From the NCBI GenBank assembly GCA_038212305.1, contig JBBQUP010000021.1, forward strand, positions 1 through 38,811: DNA of 38,811 bases, in the 5' to 3' direction. Position 1 is the stretch's first letter, and each line of letters starts with the position of its first letter. The notes beneath the pieces are model-generated. The model was given only the letters and a program-made list of their open reading frames with translations. It made no database searches and was not told where the DNA came from. This stretch comes from JBBQUP01 sp038212305. Its GTDB lineage: Bacteria > Bacteroidota > Bacteroidia > Bacteroidales > Marinilabiliaceae. Below are positions 32,361 to 38,811 of the stretch, one piece after another. The translations under genes were made by a program, and so were the position numbers.

Positions 32361-33860
32361 ATGACTCACTATTCACTCTCTTTAAGAACAATAGTTTCAA
32401 TACTCTACTTGCTTTTTCAACTCTCACTTTTTTCACAATCCAATGAATCACCAAAATATGAAATGCGAGGTTTGTGGGTAGCTACTGTAAATAATATCGA
32501 TTGGCCCTCAAAACCGGGATTATCTATTTTCGACCAAAAAAAGGAGGCACTTGCCATTCTAGATCGTGCGGTATCACTCCATTTAAATACTATTTTCTTT
32601 CAAGTGCGATCGATGGCCGATGCTTTTTACGAATCGAAACGCGAACCTTGGTCGGCCTATTTAATGGGAGAAAGTGGCCAAAATCCAGGTTATGATCCTT
32701 TAGCTTTTTGGGTTATGGAAGCACATGCACGAGGGTTAGATATCCATGCATGGATCAATCCGTTTAGGGCATCCATGTCGCTAACCGAACCGTTAGCATT
32801 GAGTCACCCTCTTCATCAGTATCCAAATTGGTTTATTATTTATGGTAACAAATATTTGTTCGATCCCGGACTTCCCGAATGTCGGCAATACATTGCTGAT
32901 ATTGTGTCGGATATTGTATCTAAATATAACATTGATGGGATTCATTTAGATGACTATTTTTATCCCTATCCCTTAAAAGGCGAGCTGTTTAATGATCAGG
33001 AATCTTTCGAGAAATATGGGAAAGCCTACGCATTTATTTCATTGGAAGAATGGCGTCGTTCCAACGTTGATGCCACTGTTGCTTTAATTCATCAAACCAT
33101 AAAATCCATCAACCCAAATATCGTTTTTGGAATAAGTCCGTTTGGAGTTTGGCGAAATAACAACATTGATTCATTGGGGTCTGATACACGTGCAGGAATC
33201 ACTAATTACGATAATTTATATGCCGATGTATTAAAATGGATGAAAGAAAAACAAGTTGATTATATAATCCCTCAAATTTATTGGGATACAAACCACCCAA
33301 CTGCTAATTTCATCAAGATAATAAAATGGTGGAGCGATAATAATAACGGCATTCCCATTTATGTTGGACACTCGCTGTATCGCGTTAATAAAGATCCAGC
33401 TCCTTGGAATAACCCCTCACAGATTCTCGATCAAATAAGATTAACCAGATCCACAATAAACATAGGAGGCAGTGTGTTTTTTAATGCCAATCATTTTAAT
33501 CGTAATTTATTAGGCGTTCAGGATTCTCTAAAAAAAGATTTATATAAGTATTTCTCATTATTAAAACCAATCAATAAGGAATTTGAAAAGAGTATGCCCC
33601 AAACAATTCAAATAGTAAAACGTTGCAAAAAACTAAAATGGCGTAGCACTGTTTCTGATTCACTAAAAAGATATATTATATACAGAATCGAAGAGAATGA
33701 TTCGCTTATATCAAGTAAAAACATCATTGCTTTTACAACTGATACCAAATACCAATTAACTAAATCAACTACCTCAAAAAACTGTTTCTATATTGTAACA
33801 TCTCAAAATCAAAATAATACAGAACAAGCAATCAGTAATAAAATCAAGTCGAAATACTAA
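32361..33860 (+). CDS. GHL10 (DUF187) glycoside-hydrolase-like protein
   Basis: About 499 residues from the ATG at 32361, which opens a good signal peptide (MTHYSLSLRTIVSILYLLFQLSLFS); the frame also has an ATG at 32280 that would put 27 polar and aromatic residues before it, so I prefer the later start. The GHL10 TIM barrel covers about residues 32-345: MRGLWVATVNNIDWPS, TIFFQVRSMADAFYESKREPWSAYLMG, DIHAWINPFRA, YNIDGIHLDDYFYPYP (with the acidic pair), FGISPFGVWRN, VDYIIPQIYWD. The C-terminal part (about 400-499) looks like an Ig/FN3-type domain. The family is thought to act on polysaccharides, possibly peptidoglycan-linked sugars. It is monocistronic with divergent orientation to the HPt gene. 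Confidence 0.9.
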   Translation: MTHYSLSLRTIVSILYLLFQLSLFSQSNESPKYEMRGLWVATVNNIDWPSKPGLSIFDQKKEALAILDRAVSLHLNTIFFQVRSMADAFYESKREPWSAYLMGESGQNPGYDPLAFWVMEAHARGLDIHAWINPFRASMSLTEPLALSHPLHQYPNWFIIYGNKYLFDPGLPECRQYIADIVSDIVSKYNIDGIHLDDYFYPYPLKGELFNDQESFEKYGKAYAFISLEEWRRSNVDATVALIHQTIKSINPNIVFGISPFGVWRNNNIDSLGSDTRAGITNYDNLYADVLKWMKEKQVDYIIPQIYWDTNHPTANFIKIIKWWSDNNNGIPIYVGHSLYRVNKDPAPWNNPSQILDQIRLTRSTINIGGSVFFNANHFNRNLLGVQDSLKKDLYKYFSLLKPINKEFEKSMPQTIQIVKRCKKLKWRSTVSDSLKRYIIYRIEENDSLISSKNIIAFTTDTKYQLTKSTTSKNCFYIVTSQNQNNTEQAISNKIKSKY

Positions 33861-34048
33861 GACGGGAAATGCTTTTTAGCAATCAAACTATGTTGATAAA
33901 TTATTTTGATAATCTACTTAAAGAATCGTATTTTCAGTAACTAATAAAAATAATTCATTGGGGAGCTGAAAGAATGAAAGTTATTTATTGCAAAACACTA
34001 ATATTAAACACATTGTATTCTTTAAATTAAATCATCAACCTAACTACG

Positions 34049-35062
34049 ATGAAAAAACCTTTGATTACCATTACACTGTTTTTTTTATTAATTACCACAG
34101 GCGTAATCAGCTGGCTATTCTCCTATAAAAACACCTATTCCGTAACTCAAAAAATAACAGTCAGTACTAGTCCTCAAAAAACATTTAGGATTCTTACCAA
34201 TTATAATTCCTGGCCATATTGGTCGCCTTGGATCAACATGGACTCCGAGGCTAAAGTCAATATCCATGGAATGGGAAACAGTATTGACGATAAATTTAAT
34301 TGGCGTGGACCTTTAATTGGCGAAGCACATTTTCAGCTGGTTGATCAAAAAATCGATAAAAAAATAGTTTTAAATTTCCTTCAAACAAAGCCATTCGAAA
34401 TACATTCGATCGTTGAATTTGAATTAACTGGAACTGACGAAGGAACCGAAGTAACATGGACTACGAAAGGAACTGTACCGTTTTTTTATCGTTTTAAGAT
34501 TGATCAAATAAAACGAGTGACTAATGATGATTATGCGAGAGGTTTATTAATGCTAAAGGACTACATTGAGGAAGGAAGTGTAGCTGCCCAAGTAATTATT
34601 AACGGCCCAACGCAATTTAACGGACTAACATTTGTTGGTAAAAGAGTTACTTGTGACAAAAAGCAACTCTCGAATTCGATGAGTGAAACAATTGAAGATG
34701 TTAACAATTGGTTAGTTGCAAATACTACTTTCCCCGAAGAAGGCGTATCGATATACAATCAAATGAATACCGAAGACTCTTGTGTTTATACAATTGGCAT
34801 TCGAATTAATAATCCCAAAAGCACCTTCCCTTATAATGGGGCTATTGTTGACTCGATTGCAATTACAAAAGCAATTAAAGTTACCTTCAAAGGTAAATAC
34901 AAACATTTACAAAACGCTTGGAGCACAGCTTATGCCTATGCAGGAAAATATAAATATTCCATTGATGCTGATAGATATCCATTTGAAATATACCTTAACG
35001 ACCCGGCCTTTTTCCCCGATCCCCACGATTGGATGACCGAAGTTTATTTGCCAATTAAATAA
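34049..35062 (+). CDS. SRPBCC (polyketide cyclase-like) plus GyrI-like protein with N-terminal anchor
   Basis: A 337-residue protein. Residues 1-25 hold a hydrophobic segment (PLITITLFFLLITTGVISWLF) that is likely a membrane anchor or signal. Residues about 35-175 form a START/SRPBCC fold: VSTSPQKTFRILTNYNSWPYWSPWINMD, then IHSIVEFELTGTDEGTEVTWTTKG. The rest (about 185-337) is a GyrI-like/effector-binding domain: FVGKRVTC, VYTIGIRINNP, KVTFKGKYKHLQNAWSTAYAYA, RYPFEIYLNDPAFFPDP and TEVYLPIK. The combination resembles Bacteroidota proteins annotated as SRPBCC plus effector-binding, which bind small hydrophobic ligands. It is followed by a strong hairpin at 35074-35114. Confidence 0.85.
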   Translation: MKKPLITITLFFLLITTGVISWLFSYKNTYSVTQKITVSTSPQKTFRILTNYNSWPYWSPWINMDSEAKVNIHGMGNSIDDKFNWRGPLIGEAHFQLVDQKIDKKIVLNFLQTKPFEIHSIVEFELTGTDEGTEVTWTTKGTVPFFYRFKIDQIKRVTNDDYARGLLMLKDYIEEGSVAAQVIINGPTQFNGLTFVGKRVTCDKKQLSNSMSETIEDVNNWLVANTTFPEEGVSIYNQMNTEDSCVYTIGIRINNPKSTFPYNGAIVDSIAITKAIKVTFKGKYKHLQNAWSTAYAYAGKYKYSIDADRYPFEIYLNDPAFFPDPHDWMTEVYLPIK

Positions 35063-35073
35063 TAAAATATTCG

Positions 35074-35114
35074 AAATTATTAAACCAATCTACTCAAGAT
35101 TGGTTTAATAATTT
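35074..35114 (+). terminator. Perfect 18-bp hairpin after the SRPBCC gene
   Basis: AAATTATTAAACCAATCT (35074-35091) pairs exactly with 35097-35114 around a 5-base loop, 11 bases past the stop codon. The stem is AT-rich at its base and ends in ATTT, so the T tract is weak; the base pairs themselves may supply the U-rich 3' end. Confidence 0.75.
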
Positions 35115-35150
35115 ATACAACTACTTCAGTCATGTTTATATACTGCTATA

Positions 35151-35825
35151 ATGATAAAACATATGCAAAACGAGGAACTTTTTCCTCACATAATTACTCA
35201 CAGACAATTCTCCACACCTCAAACAATTATATTAGAGTTTGCATCAAGCACCACATTCATTCCAGGACAAGTCGTAGCCATTTCTAATACACCAAACAGC
35301 CTCGCTCCCCGATTATATAGCATTGCATCGGCGCCCGATGAGAGAATCATACGGATTATATTTGACATTAAACCCGCAGGAGCTCTAACCCCCGAACTTG
35401 CAAAACTCAAACCTGGCGACACCATTTATGCGTCGAAACCATTTGGTGATTTTATCTGCGATAATCATCCTGCATATTGGATAGCAACCGGAACAGGTAT
35501 TGCACCGTTTGTTTCAATGACTATAGCAGGCCTGGCAATAAACAAAACACTTTTACACGGCGCTAGGCTTTTGGATGAATTGCATTTTTCGTCGTTATTC
35601 GAAGATGTATTGGGCAGTCATTATCATCGGTTTTGCACAGCGCAATCTCATCCTTTTGTAAATCAGGGTCGGTTAACTCATTTCTTAAAGCAAAAGACCG
35701 ACCTTCCCAAGGATATAATGTATTATCTTTGTGGCAGTCCTGAAATGGTAATAGAAGTTCGAAATATTTTGGTTGAGGAAAAAGGCATTAGCTATGAGAA
35801 AGTAGCAGCCGAAATTTATTTTTAA
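35151..35825 (+). CDS. FNR-like FAD/NAD(P)-binding oxidoreductase
   Basis: A 224-residue protein of the ferredoxin-NADP reductase fold. FAD-binding part: PGQVVAIS, APRLYSIASAPD (the R-x-Y-S motif) and AGALTPELAKLKPGDTIYASKPFG. NAD(P) part: YWIATGTGIAPFVSM (G-T-G-x-A-P), then YYLCGSPEMVIEVRNIL, with the C-terminal aromatic YF that stacks on the flavin in plant-type enzymes. There is no [2Fe-2S] or other domain, so an electron partner protein is needed. An alternative ATG lies four codons in. It overlaps the rlmN start by one base (TAATG), suggesting a small operon, though no functional link is known. Confidence 0.87.
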   Translation: MIKHMQNEELFPHIITHRQFSTPQTIILEFASSTTFIPGQVVAISNTPNSLAPRLYSIASAPDERIIRIIFDIKPAGALTPELAKLKPGDTIYASKPFGDFICDNHPAYWIATGTGIAPFVSMTIAGLAINKTLLHGARLLDELHFSSLFEDVLGSHYHRFCTAQSHPFVNQGRLTHFLKQKTDLPKDIMYYLCGSPEMVIEVRNILVEEKGISYEKVAAEIYF

Positions 35826-36883
35826 TGATGACAACAATACAATTAGAGCCCTTATTGGGTAAAACACTGGATGAATTAACCCAGTTGGTTAAAATAGAAA
35901 AACTACCCTCCTATACTGCAAAGCAAATAGCTGAATGGTTGTATAAAAAAAAGGTTCAATCGATTAATGACATGTCGAACCTTTCGAAAAATGCCCGTAC
36001 TCAGCTCTCAGAAAAATATCAAGTTGGAATTACATTTCCTCATCAAACCCAAACATCAATTGATGGAACAAAAAAATACTTGTTCAAAACCAATGGGGGG
36101 CAATTTATTGAAGCAGCTTATATGCCCGATGAGACCAGAAACACGTTATGTGTTTCCTCACAGGCGGGATGCAAAATGGGTTGTTTGTTTTGCATGACTG
36201 GCAAACAAGGATTTCAGTCGAACCTAACTACTGGTGAAATTATTAATCAAATAATTAGTATCCCTGAATCGGACACTTTAACCAATTTGGTTTATATGGG
36301 AATGGGTGAACCCATGGATAACATTGATGAAGTGCTTAAAAGCATTGAAATAATTACATCGCCGTGGGGGTTTGCTTGGAGTCCACGCCGCATAAATGTA
36401 TCAACCATTGGTCTTTTGGCTGCTATGAAACGATTTATAGAAGAGAGTGAAGCCCACTTAGCCATTAGCTTGCATAGTCCATTTCATGAGCAGCGAAAGC
36501 AACTTATGCCCATTGAAAATGTTTACAAAGCCGATGAAATGATTGAACTTTTAAAACAATACGACTTTGGAAATCAGCGAAGAATATCTTTTGAGTACAT
36601 TCTGTTTAACGATTTAAACGACACAACTCATCACGTTAAGGGGTTAGCAAAATTGTTAAATGGCTTAAAATGCAGAGTCAATCTAATTAGCTTTCATCCT
36701 ATTCCAAATTCACCTCTCAAGGGGTCTCCTCACGAAAAAATGGAATGGTTTAAATCGGAATTAGAAAAAAAAGGGATAACAACCACTATACGAAAAAGCA
36801 GAGGACTTGATATATATGCTGCTTGCGGATTACTATCAACTAAAGAGTTACTAAAACAAAATCCCGATACAATTGATTTTTAA
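35825..36883 (+). CDS. rlmN: RlmN, dual-specificity 23S rRNA A2503 / tRNA A37 C2-methyltransferase (radical SAM)
   Basis: A 352-residue enzyme. The radical-SAM cluster motif C-x3-C-x2-C is C116, C120, C123 in SQAGCKMGCLFCMTG. The GEPMDN block (VYMGMGEPMDNIDEVLKS) and the catalytic Cys334 (YAACGLLS) near the C-terminus are present, as expected for the RlmN/Cfr mechanism. The N-terminal accessory domain (TAKQIAEWLYKKKVQSINDMSNLSK) is typical of RlmN. It methylates C2 of A2503 in 23S rRNA and A37 in some tRNAs, supporting decoding accuracy. The sequence around the methylation block (SLHSPFHEQRKQLMPI) favours RlmN over Cfr. The gene ends at the hairpin shared with the helicase. Confidence 0.97.
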   Translation: MMTTIQLEPLLGKTLDELTQLVKIEKLPSYTAKQIAEWLYKKKVQSINDMSNLSKNARTQLSEKYQVGITFPHQTQTSIDGTKKYLFKTNGGQFIEAAYMPDETRNTLCVSSQAGCKMGCLFCMTGKQGFQSNLTTGEIINQIISIPESDTLTNLVYMGMGEPMDNIDEVLKSIEIITSPWGFAWSPRRINVSTIGLLAAMKRFIEESEAHLAISLHSPFHEQRKQLMPIENVYKADEMIELLKQYDFGNQRRISFEYILFNDLNDTTHHVKGLAKLLNGLKCRVNLISFHPIPNSPLKGSPHEKMEWFKSELEKKGITTTIRKSRGLDIYAACGLLSTKELLKQNPDTIDF

Positions 36884-36885
36884 AC

Positions 36886-36915
36886 AAAACAGGCTCGAAA
36901 TATCGAGCCTGTTTT
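36886..36915. terminator. Bidirectional terminator between rlmN and the DEAD-box helicase
   Basis: A perfect 13-bp stem, AAAACAGGCTCGA (36886-36898) with 36903-36915, around a 4-base loop. The A/T ends supply a T run for either strand. The two genes converge on it. Confidence 0.9.
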
Positions 36916-36919
36916 AGTA

Positions 36920-38752
36920 TTATCGTGTAAATCGCTTGCGTTTATCGCCCGATGGACGACTGCTACTACTACTACTTCCACCGCGATCACTGCTTCTATC
37001 ACTGCTTCTAACATTACTTCTATCACCACGGTCGCTACTTTTACGATCACCGCTTCTATCACTACTTCTATTATCGTTACCACCGCCATATGGGCGCCGC
37101 TCATTAGATGGACGTGATGAAGATTCCTGTTGTTTCTGATCAGCAGGCTCAATGCTTATGCGCTCACCTAAATAACTAGCTGATTTGAAAGCTTTCATTA
37201 ACTGTGGCTCCCATTCTTTTTCAACTTCAAAGAAACTGAAATTGCGTAGAATTTCGATTTTACCTATATCAATTCCTTTTTTACCAGTGAATTGCTCTAT
37301 TAATGAAAACAATACAGGCGGAGTTAAATTCTTTGCTTTACCAATGTTAATAAACATCCGTTTCATATTTCCGTTGCTGCTCTCAGAAGAAGAAGAATTT
37401 CTGCGTGAAACGCGTGACTCATCTTCATAAACATTTAAGTCAGCTGCATCCTTATAATAATCTAAGAACGAATTAAACTCAGCGGAAACAAATCGTTTAA
37501 TCAAATCATCGCGATCAATTGCAGCCAATTTTTCGTAAATCTCAGCCATGTAAGGCTCTATTTGCTCTTGGTTTACATCAATATGCTCAACCTTTTCGAT
37601 CATATGAAACAACTGCTTATGGCAGATCTCAATTCCAGTTGGCAGCATTTTGCGCTCGAACTTAACTTTAGCCATTCGTTCAATGTCGCGAATCTTATGC
37701 TTCTCTTTCAAATGAACCAGAGCAATTGATATTCCAAGCTTTCCTGCTCTCCCTGTTCGTCCGCTTCGGTGAATATAAACTTCTGAATCATCAGGAAGAT
37801 TATAGTTAATAACGTGTGAAAGATCTGTTATGTCAATTCCTCGAGCAGCTACATCGGTTGCAACTAATATTTGCAACAAGCGAGTGCGAAATTTACCCAT
37901 AACCAAATCGCGCTGCACTTGAGATAAATCACCATGTAAAGCCTCAGCATTGTAACCATCAGCCAATAATTTATCGGCTACATCTTTAGTCTCCTGACGA
38001 GTACGGCAAAATACAATTCCGTAAATTCCAGGATAAATATCAGCAATGCGTTTTAATGCTTCATATCGGTCACGAGCATGAGTTAAAAAATAGTGGTGAC
38101 TAACGTTAAGCGTACTAGCATTTTTTTGTCCTACGCTAATCTCGTCGCGCTCGCGCATGTATTGGTTGGCGATACGTTCAATTTCTTTAGGCATGGTTGC
38201 CGAAAAAAGAAGGGTTTGTCGTCCTGGAGGAGTTGCCTGAAAAATAGCATCCAACTCTTCTTTAAAGCCCATGTTTAGCATTTCATCCGCTTCATCAAGC
38301 ACCATCCACTTAATCGACTGTGGCTTTAAGATATTCTTGTTAATCAAATCATTAACACGCCCAGGAGTTCCAACAACAATTTGAACTCCAGCTTTTAATG
38401 CTTTAATCTGAGGGCGAATTTCCGTCCCTCCATAAACTGGTAAAATCTCCAATCCTGTGCGATATTTAGCATATCGTTTAAGGTCTTCGGTAATTTGGAT
38501 GCACAACTCACGTGTTGGACACAATACCAATGCCTGAATGTGTAATTCACCAATTTGAATCTGATCTACAATTGGCAAGCCAAATGCAGCAGTTTTTCCA
38601 GTTCCCGTCTGTGCCAGTGCAACTAAATCCTTTTCAGAAGTCAATAATGCTGGAATGGTTTTACACTGAATAGGTGTAGGTGTAATAAAGCCAAGCTCAT
38701 CAATGGCCTTTAAAACCTGAGGGCTAAGCCCTGTTTCTTTGAATGTTGTCAT
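36920..38752 (-). CDS. DEAD-box RNA helicase with DbpA-type RNA-binding domain and low-complexity tail
   Basis: A 610-residue RNA helicase of the DeaD/CsdA type. Motifs: Q motif with Gln29, Walker A AQTGTGKT (47-54), DEAD box VLDEADEMLNMGF (153-156), SAT (184-186), motif V VATDVAARGIDI and motif VI HRSGRTGRAG. A dimerisation-like linker follows (about 365-440), then a DbpA-type RNA-binding domain (about 465-540: MKRMFINIGKAKNLTPPVLFSLIE...). The last ~65 residues are a Ser/Arg/Asp/Gly-rich tail that is probably disordered and binds RNA. Such enzymes remodel RNA during ribosome assembly and mRNA decay, often at low temperature. A short inverted repeat (38754-38761/38790-38797) lies just before the start codon. 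Confidence 0.95.
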   Translation of the reverse strand: MTTFKETGLSPQVLKAIDELGFITPTPIQCKTIPALLTSEKDLVALAQTGTGKTAAFGLPIVDQIQIGELHIQALVLCPTRELCIQITEDLKRYAKYRTGLEILPVYGGTEIRPQIKALKAGVQIVVGTPGRVNDLINKNILKPQSIKWMVLDEADEMLNMGFKEELDAIFQATPPGRQTLLFSATMPKEIERIANQYMRERDEISVGQKNASTLNVSHHYFLTHARDRYEALKRIADIYPGIYGIVFCRTRQETKDVADKLLADGYNAEALHGDLSQVQRDLVMGKFRTRLLQILVATDVAARGIDITDLSHVINYNLPDDSEVYIHRSGRTGRAGKLGISIALVHLKEKHKIRDIERMAKVKFERKMLPTGIEICHKQLFHMIEKVEHIDVNQEQIEPYMAEIYEKLAAIDRDDLIKRFVSAEFNSFLDYYKDAADLNVYEDESRVSRRNSSSSESSNGNMKRMFINIGKAKNLTPPVLFSLIEQFTGKKGIDIGKIEILRNFSFFEVEKEWEPQLMKAFKSASYLGERISIEPADQKQQESSSRPSNERRPYGGGNDNRSSDRSGDRKSSDRGDRSNVRSSDRSSDRGGSSSSSSRPSGDKRKRFTR

Positions 38753-38811
38753 AAATAATAGTCAGATAAAGCCTTTTATAGCATCCAGGCTATTATTCAT
38801 CCCTTCAGCAC

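Noticed and set aside
35825..36883. Cfr antibiotic-resistance methyltransferase
   Set aside because: Cfr and RlmN share the fold, but the N-terminal accessory domain and sequence blocks fit housekeeping RlmN, and the context is not a mobile resistance element.
36880..37152. Minus-strand 90-residue ORF rich in V, A, E and I over the helicase tail
   Set aside because: It is an out-of-frame reading of the low-complexity Ser/Arg/Asp coding tail of the DEAD-box helicase; composition is an artefact of repeated codons.
1..38811. tRNA or rRNA genes
   Set aside because: I saw no cloverleaf with a T-loop GTTCGANTC-type motif and acceptor stem, nor any rRNA signature, in the intergenic regions; a covariance search would settle it.

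Overview
The window is AT-rich DNA from the chromosome of a member of the Bacteroidota, probably a Bacteroidales/Marinilabiliales-type environmental bacterium. The phylum assignment rests on several lineage-typical genes: a DUF4494 protein, an ECF sigma/FecR pair with a DUF4974-like end, an STN plus CarboxypepD-regulatory-like protein, a PIF1 helicase with HRDC and HTH_40 ends, and a GHL10 (DUF187) protein. Candidate promoters with a TAnnTTTG -7 box support it too. Genus cannot be fixed from the sequence alone. I see no rRNA, tRNA, CRISPR array, prophage or plasmid backbone. The only mobile-element trace is a transposase tail at the left edge.

Layout. 1-180: C-terminal end of a DDE transposase. 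278-2685: minus-strand outer-membrane-like protein, a secreted protein of four 26-residue repeats, and a LURP-one/scramblase-like protein. 2694-3341: two degenerate octamer arrays (G-rich on the left, C-rich on the right) around a 59-residue membrane protein. 3427-6411: M16 (PreP-like) lipoprotein peptidase. 6789-11961: PAS histidine kinase followed by a double-receiver/ATP-grasp protein, joined by a heptamer-repeat spacer. 11988-14448: HNH endonuclease-like protein, DUF4494 protein, and a coupled pair made of a membrane protein and a HEPN-like small protein. 14596-16713: DUF255 thioredoxin-fold protein. 16946-23484: tetR-tolC-adaptor-RND efflux operon. 23633-23872: ACP-fold protein lacking the phosphopantetheine serine. 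23983-27258: sigma/anti-sigma pair and an STN/carboxypeptidase-regulatory-like surface protein. 27551-32124: PIF1-type helicase, LamG-nuclease/phosphatase lipoprotein and lone HPt protein. 32361-36883: GHL10 protein, SRPBCC/GyrI-like protein, FNR-like reductase and rlmN. 36920-38752: DEAD-box RNA helicase, ended by a terminator shared with rlmN.

How genes may work together. The efflux operon is a self-contained, probably TetR-controlled exporter. The kinase at 6789 has no output or receiver of its own, and the next gene carries a receiver with the full set of key residues fused to a PEP-synthase-type ATP-grasp domain that lacks the phosphohistidine and PEP-binding domains; this is the best candidate for an undescribed signalling pathway. 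The lone HPt protein at 31738 could serve in a relay, but no link to this kinase is shown. The sigma/FecR pair probably answers an envelope signal, and the STN protein is its likely partner or target. Other points worth following are the TTTAGGGG-like arrays, the heptad spacer overlapping a stop codon, the serine-less carrier-like protein and the HEPN-like/membrane pair.
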